The position numbers were made by a program, and so were the translations under genes. From NCBI GenBank assembly GCA_003248935.1, contig QFQF01000008.1:158906-222905 (forward strand): DNA of 64,000 nucleotides, in the 5' to 3' direction. The notes below the pieces were generated by a model. It did no database searches. It had not been told where the DNA came from and worked only from the letters and a program-made list of their open reading frames with translations. Numbering within the stretch: position 1 is the stretch's first letter; each line of letters opens with the position of its first letter. This stretch comes from Sphingobium sp. GTDB lineage: Bacteria > Pseudomonadota > Alphaproteobacteria > Sphingomonadales > Sphingomonadaceae. Shown here one piece after another: positions 32,545 to 40,025 of this stretch.

Positions 32545-34484
32545 CCCGTTTCACCCGCCGCCAGGCGCTCGCCACCCTCGGCGCAGGCGCTGCCACGACC
32601 GCCCTCCTCAACGCCACGGAGAGTTTCGCCATGACCGCCAAAGACCTGATCCTCGTCAATGCGAAGGTCACCACGCTCGATCGCGAGAACCCGGTGGCAC
32701 AGGCCGTCGCCATCCGTAACGGCACCTTTCTGGCCGTCGGCACCGAGCAGGAGGTGCGCGCCGCCGCCGCGCCCGACGCCGCCGTTATCGATGCGAAGGG
32801 CCGCCGGTTGATCCCGGGCCTGATCGACAGCCACATCCATGTGATCCGGGGCGGCCTCAACTATAATATGGAACTGCGCTGGGAAGGCGTGCCGACGCTC
32901 GCGGACGCCATGGCGATGCTGAAGAAACAGGCCGAGAATACGCCGCCGCCACAGTGGGTGCGCGTCGTCGGCGGCTTCACCGAGCATCAGTTCGCCGAAA
33001 AGCGCCTGCCGACGCTGGACGAAATCAACGCCGCCGCCCCCGATACGCCGGTCTTCATCCTCCATCTCTACGACCGCGCGCTGCTGAACGCCGCCGCGCT
33101 CCGGGCCGTGGGCTATACCAGGGACACGCCCAACCCGCCGGGCGGTGAGATCGTCCGGGATGCGGCTGGCAACCCCACCGGCCTGCTGCTGGCGCAGCCC
33201 AACGCGACGATCCTCTATGCGACGCTCGCCAAGGGGCCGAAGCTGCCGCAGGATTATCAGCTCAATTCGACGAAGCATTTCATGCGGGAGCTGAATTCCC
33301 TCGGCGTCACGAGCGTCATCGATGCGGGCGGCGGATCGCAGAACTATCCCGACGACTATGAGGTGATCGACAAGCTGCACAAGGACGGCGAGCTGACGCT
33401 GCGGATCGCCTACAACCTCTTCACCCAGAAGCCGAAGGAGGAACTGAAGGACTTCGCCACCTGGTCGACGCAGATCAGGCCGGGCGACGGCGACGACAGC
33501 TATCGTCACAATGGCGCGGGCGAGATGCTGGTCTATTCGGCCGCCGACTTCGAGGATTTCCGCGTCGCCCGGCCCGAAATGCCGGCGAACATGGAAGGCG
33601 ACCTGGAACCGGTGATCCGCCTGCTGGCCGAACGCCGCTGGCCCTGGCGGATGCACGCCACGTACGACCAGACGATCGGCCGCGCGCTCGACGTGTTCGA
33701 GAAGGTCAATCGCGACATTCCATTGCAGGGCCTCAACTGGTTCTTCGACCATGCCGAGACGATCAGCGAGCGCAACATCGACCGGATCGCGGCGCTGGGC
33801 GGCGGCATCGCCGTTCAGCATCGCATGGCCTTCCAGGGCGAATATTTCGTCGGGCGCTACGGCGCGAAGGCGGCCGAGGCGACGCCGCCGATCAGGCGGA
33901 TGATGGCGGCGGGCGTGCCCGTGGGCGCGGGCACCGACGCGACCCGTGTCGCCAGCTACAACCCCTGGGTATCGCTGTCCTGGCTGGTGACGTCAAAGAC
34001 AGTCGGCGGCCTCGCACTCTACCCCGTCCGCAACCGTCTCGACCGTGAGACCGCGCTGCGCCTGTGGACCGAGCGCAACACCTGGTTCTCGAACGAGGTG
34101 GGCAAGAAGGGGCAGATCAAGGCCGGGCAACTGGCCGACCTCGCCCTGCTGTCGGACGATTATTTCGCGGTACCGGAGGATGAGATCGCCCATCTTCGCT
34201 CGGTCCTTACCGTGCTGGGCGGCAAGATCGTCTATGGCGAGGGCGACTTCGGCCCGCTGGCGCCCGAGGCTCCGAAGGCGATGCCGGACTGGTCGCCGGT
34301 CGCAACCTTCGGCGGGCACTGGCGCCGGGACGAGACCTCGAAGAAGCTGGCATCGGCCTGCGGCTGCCATTCGTCCTGCAATGTTCACGGCCATGATCAT
34401 GCCGCCGCGCTGGGCGCCGATGTTCCCGTCGCCGATCCCCAGAGCTTCTGGGGTGCCATGGGCTGCGGCTGCTGGGCCGTCTGA
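32541..34484 (+). CDS. Tat-exported YtcJ-like amidohydrolase with Cys/His-rich tail
   Basis: A 647-residue metal-dependent hydrolase. The N-terminus MTRFTRRQALATLGAGAATTALL is a twin-arginine signal. The amidohydrolase barrel starts at ILVNAKVTTLDRENP, with metal ligands in LIPGLIDSHIHVIRGG, MHATYDQTIG, FDHAETI and GAGTDATRVASYNPW. The last 45 residues are unusual: ACGCHSSCNVHGHDH and later GAMGCGCWAV, which look like a metal-binding appendage. Relatives (amidohydrolase 3) act on exoenzyme-type amides or formamides; the substrate is unknown. Confidence 0.88.
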   Translation: MTRFTRRQALATLGAGAATTALLNATESFAMTAKDLILVNAKVTTLDRENPVAQAVAIRNGTFLAVGTEQEVRAAAAPDAAVIDAKGRRLIPGLIDSHIHVIRGGLNYNMELRWEGVPTLADAMAMLKKQAENTPPPQWVRVVGGFTEHQFAEKRLPTLDEINAAAPDTPVFILHLYDRALLNAAALRAVGYTRDTPNPPGGEIVRDAAGNPTGLLLAQPNATILYATLAKGPKLPQDYQLNSTKHFMRELNSLGVTSVIDAGGGSQNYPDDYEVIDKLHKDGELTLRIAYNLFTQKPKEELKDFATWSTQIRPGDGDDSYRHNGAGEMLVYSAADFEDFRVARPEMPANMEGDLEPVIRLLAERRWPWRMHATYDQTIGRALDVFEKVNRDIPLQGLNWFFDHAETISERNIDRIAALGGGIAVQHRMAFQGEYFVGRYGAKAAEATPPIRRMMAAGVPVGAGTDATRVASYNPWVSLSWLVTSKTVGGLALYPVRNRLDRETALRLWTERNTWFSNEVGKKGQIKAGQLADLALLSDDYFAVPEDEIAHLRSVLTVLGGKIVYGEGDFGPLAPEAPKAMPDWSPVATFGGHWRRDETSKKLASACGCHSSCNVHGHDHAAALGADVPVADPQSFWGAMGCGCWAV

Positions 34485-34516
34485 TCCTGTTCGAAGCGAT
34501 AACGTTCAACAATATC

Positions 34517-34543
34517 GAACATAACGGCCGACATTATTCGGAT
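34517..34543 (+). promoter_or_regulatory. shared intergenic motif, copy 2 (GAACAT-N11-TTATTCGGAT)
   Basis: GAACAT at 34517-34522, then 11 bases containing CGG and GA, then TTATTCGGAT at 34534-34543. It matches copy 3 at 37398 at both ends and at CGG and GA inside the spacer. It is 81 bases before the periplasmic VOC gene. Confidence 0.5.
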
Positions 34544-34624
34544 CGTCGGGTTTCCTGATCCGACCTAGACAAAGACCCGTATCCAAGACCGAGGGGCTGG
34601 CCCTCTCTCACCGGAGTAACTGAC

Positions 34625-35527
34625 ATGAACCGTCTTGCCCTGATGATGGCGACCGCCCTGGTCGTCATCAACCCCACCGTCGCGCCTGCGAAAACGCCTG
34701 TAAGGACGCCCGCAGCCACGGCGGACTTCGCGGTCGGCCCGCAATATGACACCACGCACGTTTATGTCCCTGCCGGTGATTTCGACCGCTTCGTCACCAG
34801 TTTCGTGGCGACATTCGGCGGCACCGCGTCGAAGCAGGGCGTGTTTCAGGTGACGCCGACGCCGAGCCAGACCATCTCCCAGCTTGTCCTGACCCCGGCA
34901 GGCAGCATCTCCGTCTTCGGCTTCAAGACGCCGATCCCCTATCCGTTCGGCGCGGAGCGAACAGGCTATCTCGTGAGCGACATCGACGCCGCCGTCATCG
35001 CTGCGCGCAAGGCCGGTGCGGTAAGAATGCTGGAGACTTTCCCCGATCCGATAGGCCGCGACGTCGTGGTGCAGTGGGCGGGCGGCGTGAACATGCAACT
35101 CTACTGGCACACCACGAAGCCGAACTATGCTCCGCTCGGCACCGTGCCGGAAAACCGGGTCTATCTGACCGCGGACGCCGCCGACAGCTTCATCGCACAG
35201 TGGACGCGCTTCGCCCACGCCCGCAAGGTTTCGGATGCACGGGTTTCCGGTGCCGTGATCGGCCGGCCGGATGCCACGATCCGTCAGGTTCGCATGGAAT
35301 CGGGGTACGGCAAGCTGACCGTGCTGGTCAGCGACGGGGCGCTGCCCTGGCCCTATGGCCGCGACATGACCGGCTATGAGGTGGACGATCTCGACGCGAC
35401 CCTCGCCCGTGCACAAGGCGCAGGGGCCACCGTGCTGGTCCAGCCGGTGAGCGAGGGTGATCGACGCTCCGCCATAGTCCAGTTCCCCGGCGGCTATATC
35501 GCCGAAATCCACGCGTCCGCTGGCTGA
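34625..35527 (+). CDS. periplasmic two-domain VOC/glyoxalase-like protein
   Basis: A 300-residue protein with signal peptide MNRLALMMATALVVINPTVAPA and two VOC modules: about 40-165 (YDTTHVYVPAGDFDRFVTSFVATFGG ... VVVQWAGGVNMQLYWH) and about 175-300 (ENRVYLTADAADSFIAQWTRFA ... AIVQFPGGYIAEIHAS). Exported VOC proteins are less usual than cytoplasmic ones. GGAGTAA precedes the ATG. The following DoxX gene is 27 bases on, so they are probably cotranscribed. Confidence 0.85.
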   Translation: MNRLALMMATALVVINPTVAPAKTPVRTPAATADFAVGPQYDTTHVYVPAGDFDRFVTSFVATFGGTASKQGVFQVTPTPSQTISQLVLTPAGSISVFGFKTPIPYPFGAERTGYLVSDIDAAVIAARKAGAVRMLETFPDPIGRDVVVQWAGGVNMQLYWHTTKPNYAPLGTVPENRVYLTADAADSFIAQWTRFAHARKVSDARVSGAVIGRPDATIRQVRMESGYGKLTVLVSDGALPWPYGRDMTGYEVDDLDATLARAQGAGATVLVQPVSEGDRRSAIVQFPGGYIAEIHASAG

Positions 35528-35554
35528 TCGCCCGCAGCAACCGGGAGAGACATC

Positions 35555-35989
35555 ATGACCCGCAACACTTCCGGCACACCCCGTCCCGTCGCCTTTCTTC
35601 TCGACTGGAAACCGGTGGGCTTTCTGGCCCGGCTGGCGCTCGCTGGCGCCTATATCCAGGGGGGCCTCACCAAGTTACTGGATTTTCCGGCTGCGGTCGC
35701 CGAACAGGCCCATTTCGGAATGCAGCCCGCTGCACTCTGGGCCGTCGCCACGATCGTGGTCGAACTGGCCGGCGCTGCGCTCGTCGTCAGCGGCCGCTGG
35801 CTGTGGCTTGGCGCAGGCATGCTTGGTGTGTTCACTGGCCTTGCTGCCCTAAAAGCCAATGCATTCTGGGCGATGACCGGGCCGGAGCGCTTCATGGCGG
35901 CGAATGCCTTCTTTGAGCATATCGGCCTGATCGGCGGCTTCGTCCTCGCAGCGATGCTGACGCGCAGCGAGGAAAAGGGCCGTGCCTGA
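35555..35989 (+). CDS. DoxX-family membrane protein
   Basis: A 144-residue protein with four hydrophobic segments: FLARLALAGAYIQGGLTKLLDFPAAVAEQA (with the DoxX GGLTKL feature), ALWAVATIVVELAGAALVVSGRW, LGAGMLGVFTGLAALKA and IGLIGGFVLAAML. DoxX proteins are linked to redox stress and thiol metabolism in some species, but the mechanism is unclear. GGGAGAGA site; overlaps the next gene by 8 bases. Confidence 0.88.
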   Translation: MTRNTSGTPRPVAFLLDWKPVGFLARLALAGAYIQGGLTKLLDFPAAVAEQAHFGMQPAALWAVATIVVELAGAALVVSGRWLWLGAGMLGVFTGLAALKANAFWAMTGPERFMAANAFFEHIGLIGGFVLAAMLTRSEEKGRA

Positions 35990-37370
35990 CGCCAGCCGCC
36001 TGCTCACGATTGCGTTCGCGATGGCCGCTCTTTGCGTGCCAGCCGCCGCGAACGCAGAAGCCGGCGACGGACATGAAGCCTGGCAGGCGCCGACACTGAC
36101 GATCACCCGCTATGATGAGGACTGGTCGCGCCTGGCCGATCCCGATGCCCGGACCGGCCGGTGGAGCGAAGCCTTCAAATATGTGCCGCTCGACGACAGC
36201 GGCACCATCTGGCTGAGCACCGGAGTGGAGTTGCGGCTGCGATCCGAAAGCCTGTCGAACAACCTGTGGGGGGACGCCGCGGCACCCGATGACAGCTATG
36301 TTTGGGCGCGGGCCATGCCCTATGCCGACCTGCACGTCGGCCCCATCCGCGCGTTCGTTCAGCCGATCGCAGCCTATGCCGTCGGCGTCGCGCCGACGGC
36401 CAGCCCGGTCGACCAGACGCGCGTCGACCTGTTGCAGGGCTTTGCCGAAATCGATCTGGGATCGGTGACGCTGCGCGGCGGGCGGCAGATGCTTTCGCTT
36501 GGCGCCGAGCGGCTGATCGGCACGCGCTATGGCCCCAACGTGCCGCTCGCCTTCGACGGCGCCCGCGCAGACATTCGGACAGGGTCAGCGACGCTGAGCC
36601 TGCTGGCGGTGAAGCCGGTGCAGGCACGCCCGGGGGCCCTCGACGACCGCTCGTCTCCAACCAAAGCGCTTTGGGGTGTCTATGCGGCCATGCCGGGCCT
36701 CGATGCCTATTATCTCGGCTATCGCAATCGTCAGGTGACGTTCGGCGGCGTCGACGGTCGCGAGGAGCGGCACAGCCTGGGCCTGCGCGCCCATGGCGAC
36801 GCCGGAGACTGGTCATGGAATGTCGAGGGCGTGTACCAGTTCGGCCATTTCGCCGGACGGGCGATCAGCGCATGGACGCTGGGGACAGAGGCCACTCGCA
36901 GCTTTCCCGATTCCCCGCTGTCGCCGCGTGCGACAATGCGCTTCAACATCGTGAGTGGCGACCGCAACCCGGATGACCGCACGCTCGGCACGTTCAACGC
37001 ACTCTTCCCCAAAGGAAAATATTTCGGCGAACTCTCGCCGGTCGGCCCCTACAACATCGTCAACCTCAATCCCTCCGTAACGCTTTCGCCCGGCCCGGAT
37101 CTGACCCTCACGGTCGCCGCCATGGCCTATTGGCGTCACAGCAAGGCGGACGGCGTCTACGACATTCCCGGCAATCTCGTGCGCGCGCCGGGCAACGCCA
37201 CCGGCCGTTTTATCGGCCGGGAAGCGGAAGCATCGCTGAGCTGGCAGGCTACACCGGAACTGGAACTGTCGACCTCCCTCTCTGCCTTCGTTCCCGGCGC
37301 ATTCATCCGCCAGACCGGGTCAGGCAAGACCATCACGATGCTGGGGCTGGAAAGCAATTTCCGCTTCTGA
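35982..37370 (+). CDS. alginate-export-family outer-membrane porin
   Basis: A 462-residue protein with signal peptide ending ANA near residue 25, followed by the alginate_exp barrel: WLSTGVELRLRSESLSNN, YVWARAMPYADLHVGPIRAFVQP, VDLLQGFAEIDLGSVTLRGGRQMLSLGAERLIG, and MRFNIVSGDRNPDDRTLGTFNALFPKGKYFGE. It ends LGLESNFRF. The family forms barrels for export or uptake of acidic or aromatic compounds. Starts with GTG overlapping the DoxX stop. Confidence 0.88.
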   Translation: MPDASRLLTIAFAMAALCVPAAANAEAGDGHEAWQAPTLTITRYDEDWSRLADPDARTGRWSEAFKYVPLDDSGTIWLSTGVELRLRSESLSNNLWGDAAAPDDSYVWARAMPYADLHVGPIRAFVQPIAAYAVGVAPTASPVDQTRVDLLQGFAEIDLGSVTLRGGRQMLSLGAERLIGTRYGPNVPLAFDGARADIRTGSATLSLLAVKPVQARPGALDDRSSPTKALWGVYAAMPGLDAYYLGYRNRQVTFGGVDGREERHSLGLRAHGDAGDWSWNVEGVYQFGHFAGRAISAWTLGTEATRSFPDSPLSPRATMRFNIVSGDRNPDDRTLGTFNALFPKGKYFGELSPVGPYNIVNLNPSVTLSPGPDLTLTVAAMAYWRHSKADGVYDIPGNLVRAPGNATGRFIGREAEASLSWQATPELELSTSLSAFVPGAFIRQTGSGKTITMLGLESNFRF

Positions 37371-37397
37371 ACGACGGCCCAAGCATTCGGATAGATT

Positions 37398-37424
37398 GAA
37401 CATTCCGGATGATTTTATTCGGAT
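37398..37424 (+). promoter_or_regulatory. shared intergenic motif, copy 3 (GAACAT-N11-TTATTCGGAT)
   Basis: GAACAT at 37398-37403, 11 bases with CGG and GA, then TTATTCGGAT at 37415-37424, 57 bases before the YoaK start. ATTCGGAT also occurs just upstream at 37385-37392, giving a partial direct repeat around the site. Confidence 0.5.
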
Positions 37425-37480
37425 ACTTGGCAGTGCGGACCCGAGCTAAGCCTACGCGACACCCGTTGATGGAGAATGCC

Positions 37481-38179
37481 ATGCCCGCCGACAAAACCGT
37501 CCACTCCCCGCTCCCCTGGCTGCTGTTGCTCCTGTCGATGACAACCGGGCTGGTCGATGCGATCAGCGTCCTCGGCCTCGGCAAGGTCTTCACCGCAAAC
37601 ATGACGGGCAACATCGTGTTTCTCGGCTTCGCCGCCGCCGGAACGTCGGGCTTCCATATGGCACCCTATGTCGTGGCGCTCCTGTCCTTCCTGCTGGGCG
37701 CGCTGATCGCTGGTCGTACCGGAAAGGCGCATACGGGCCGTCCGCTGCGCCGCTGGCTGCTGACCGCCGCGCTGGTCGAGGCCGCCCTGCTGTGGATCGC
37801 CGCCGGAGTGGCCGTCGGTTTCGACATCCCTGCCCAGTCACCGGCACACGCCCTTTACACGATCATCGCGCTGACCGGGCTCGCCATGGGCTTCCGCAAC
37901 GCCACCATCCGGCAGTTGAAGGTGCCGGACCTGACCACCACCGTCCTCACACTGACGCTCACCGGGCTTGCCGCTGACTCGACGCTGGCGGGCGGTGGCA
38001 ACCCCAATTGGGGCCGCCGGATCGGCAGCGTCGCCGCGATCTTCGCGGGCGCCGCGCTCGGTGCGTTCATGGTGACGCATGGTGGGCTAGTCGCGCCGCT
38101 CATCCTTGCCGGGATGCTCGTGCTTGCGGGCACAGCCGCATGCGCCATCCACCCGATGTCGGCGACGCCCGCCGCCTGA
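37481..38179 (+). CDS. YoaK-family (DUF1275) membrane protein
   Basis: A 232-residue protein with about six hydrophobic segments. The first half has the family signature LLLLLSMTTGLVDAISVLGLGKVFTANMTGNIVFLGFA; later FRNATIRQLKVPDLTTTVLTLTLTGLAADS is also typical. Proposed to be a transporter but uncharacterised. ATG at 37481 has GGAG seven bases upstream; 37469 is an alternative. Convergent with the LysR gene, 15 bases apart. Confidence 0.88.
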   Translation: MPADKTVHSPLPWLLLLLSMTTGLVDAISVLGLGKVFTANMTGNIVFLGFAAAGTSGFHMAPYVVALLSFLLGALIAGRTGKAHTGRPLRRWLLTAALVEAALLWIAAGVAVGFDIPAQSPAHALYTIIALTGLAMGFRNATIRQLKVPDLTTTVLTLTLTGLAADSTLAGGGNPNWGRRIGSVAAIFAGAALGAFMVTHGGLVAPLILAGMLVLAGTAACAIHPMSATPAA

Positions 38180-38194
38180 CCGCGGCGGGCGCGG

Positions 38195-39124
38195 TCAGAT
38201 ATCGCCCATCCCCTCAAGCTCCCTGTCCTCGGCGCCGAGCAGTACGAATTGCTCGAGCAGCCATGAGGCGGCGGGCCCCGGCGGCGCGTCGCGACGCCAG
38301 ATACCGGCGAAGCGATAGGTGCCGCCGGGATGGTCGGGCATGACGAGGCGGACGAGCGTGCCCGCCACCAGATCGGCCTCGATCATCGGCAGCGGCATAT
38401 TGCCCCATCCGATCACCTCCCGCAGCAGCGCATGCTTCGCGCCAAGGTCGGCGAGCCGCCAAGTCCGGGGGCTGAGCACCGAATAATCATGCCCCTCGGT
38501 AAAGCGTGACCGGTCGGTCAGGACCAGCTGCGTATAATCCCGGCCAGCGCCGGGCATGATCTTCTCCATGCGCCCGAGCGGATGATCGGGCGCCGCGACC
38601 GGCACCATCGGCACGGAACCGGCCGACACGCTTTCCAGACCGTCGACGCCCGCTGCCAGCGGACCCGAAATCCCGACCACGGCCGCCCGGTCGAGCACCA
38701 TGGCGGCGATCGCGCCCAGCGCCTCGGCATGCAGGCGCAACTGCACCGTCGGGAACTCCCGGGCGAAGGTCCGCAGGACGCGGCCCAACCGTTCCGACGG
38801 CAGCATCACGTCGACGGCCAGGTCGACCTCCGCCTCCAACCCGTCGAGCAGGCCCTTCACCTTCGCACGCAATCCGTCGACGCCCTGCGCGATGATACGC
38901 GCATCGGCCAGCAGCGCCCTGCCCGCCGTCGTCAGTACCGGCTTGCGCGATCCCTCACGGTCGAACAGCGTGACGCCGAGTTGCTGCTCCAGATTGACGA
39001 TGCCATAACTGATCACGGACACTGCGCGGTTCAGCCGCCGTCCGGCCGCCGCGAAACTGCCCGCGTCCACCACTGCCAGAAAGATGCGCAACTGGTCGAA
39101 TGTCGGGGTACCCGGATTGGCCAT
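38195..39124 (-). CDS. LysR-family transcriptional regulator
   Basis: A 309-residue regulator. The N-terminal winged helix is FDQLRIFLAVVDAGSFAAAGRRLNRAVSVISYGIVNLEQQLGVTLFDREGSRKPVLTTAGRALLADAR; the effector domain follows from about residue 90. It is divergent from the pirin gene, and the shared gap contains motif copy 4. It is the natural candidate regulator for the surrounding detoxification-type genes. The inducer is unknown. Confidence 0.93.
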   Translation of the reverse strand: MANPGTPTFDQLRIFLAVVDAGSFAAAGRRLNRAVSVISYGIVNLEQQLGVTLFDREGSRKPVLTTAGRALLADARIIAQGVDGLRAKVKGLLDGLEAEVDLAVDVMLPSERLGRVLRTFAREFPTVQLRLHAEALGAIAAMVLDRAAVVGISGPLAAGVDGLESVSAGSVPMVPVAAPDHPLGRMEKIMPGAGRDYTQLVLTDRSRFTEGHDYSVLSPRTWRLADLGAKHALLREVIGWGNMPLPMIEADLVAGTLVRLVMPDHPGGTYRFAGIWRRDAPPGPAASWLLEQFVLLGAEDRELEGMGDI

Positions 39125-39139
39125 TCATTCAATTCCCTA

Positions 39140-39166
39140 GAACGTTTCGATGGATTTTATGTGGCT
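39140..39166 (+). promoter_or_regulatory. shared intergenic motif, copy 4 (GAACGT-N11-TTAT)
   Basis: GAACGT at 39140-39145, then 11 bases with CG and GA in the same register, then TTATGTGGCT at 39157-39166. It is 74 bases before pirin and 16 bases from the divergent LysR start, the usual place for an autoregulatory LysR site. Confidence 0.45.
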
Positions 39167-39239
39167 GCAACAGAAAGCTTGCAACGCCTAAATCCGCTCC
39201 AACAGCCCGCCGCATCCGGCGGCAGAAAGGAGACAGACA

Positions 39240-39938
39240 ATGATCGAACTGCGTCCCTACGGCCAACTCGGCGGCGCCAACCATGGCTGGCTCGACGCCA
39301 AGCACCATTTCTCGTTCGGCGGCTATCATGACGAGAGCCGCATGCACTGGGGCGACCTGCGCGTGTGGAACGACGACACGATCGCACCGCACACCGGTTT
39401 CCCCCCGCACCCCCATCGCGACATGGAGATCATCACCTATGTACGCGAAGGCGCGATCACGCATCAGGACAGCCTGGGCAACAAGGGCCGGACAGAAGCA
39501 GGCGACGTTCAGGTGATGTCCGCCGGCACCGGCATCCGCCACTCGGAATATAATCTGGAGGACGTGACGACGAAGATCTTCCAGATCTGGATCATCCCGT
39601 CGCGCAATGGCGAGGAACCGAGTTGGGGCGCCAAGCCGTTCCCCAAGGATGACCGGGCCGGGCAGTTCGTGGTGCTCGCCTCGGGCTTTGCGAACGACAA
39701 CGACGCCCTGCCCATCCGAACCGATGCCCGCGTCGTGGGTGCCACGCTGAAGGCCGGCGAGACCGCCGAATACCCCCTCGGCAAGGCGCGTCTGGGCTAT
39801 CTGGTGCCGGCATCCGGCGCCGTCGAGATCGACGGTCTGCGTGTCAACGCCCGTGACGGGGCGGCGATCAAGGACATCGACGTCCTGCGGATCACCGCGA
39901 TCGAGGACAGCGAGATCGTTCTGGTCGACGCAGCCTGA
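39240..39938 (+). CDS. pirin-family bicupin protein
   Basis: A 232-residue pirin: HFSFGGYHDESRMHWGDLRVWNDDTIAPHTGFPPHPHRDMEIITYVREGAITHQDSLGN, with the metal-binding HPHRDMEI motif and the later histidine in GTGIRHSEYN. YhhW-type pirins can oxidise quercetin in vitro and bind Fe or other metals. GGAGACA lies upstream. Commonly found beside LysR genes and DoxX or isochorismatase genes in proteobacteria. Confidence 0.93.
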   Translation: MIELRPYGQLGGANHGWLDAKHHFSFGGYHDESRMHWGDLRVWNDDTIAPHTGFPPHPHRDMEIITYVREGAITHQDSLGNKGRTEAGDVQVMSAGTGIRHSEYNLEDVTTKIFQIWIIPSRNGEEPSWGAKPFPKDDRAGQFVVLASGFANDNDALPIRTDARVVGATLKAGETAEYPLGKARLGYLVPASGAVEIDGLRVNARDGAAIKDIDVLRITAIEDSEIVLVDAA

Positions 39939-40010
39939 GCGATCGGACTGAACGATCGCTCTCGACAATCGGAGACATGGCCGCCGGTCTCGCAAGGGAC
40001 TGGCGGCTTT
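39938..40010. terminator. two hairpins between convergent pirin and cobN genes
   Basis: First hairpin: AGCGATCG (39938-39945) with CGATCGCT (39953-39960), a perfect 8-bp stem that begins at the pirin stop codon. Second: GCCGCC-G-GTC (39980-39989) with GAC-T-GGCGGC (39998-40007), a 10-bp stem with one wobble, then TTTCC. The second is a plausible terminator for the plus strand; either could block minus-strand read-through from cobN. Confidence 0.65.
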
Positions 40011-40025
40011 CCTGTTGACGCAGGC

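Noticed and set aside
30119..40025. The 30-40 kb region as a mobile genomic island
   Set aside because: No integrase, transposase or flanking direct repeats are seen, and base and codon use look like the rest of the window; the half tRNA upstream is suggestive but not sufficient.
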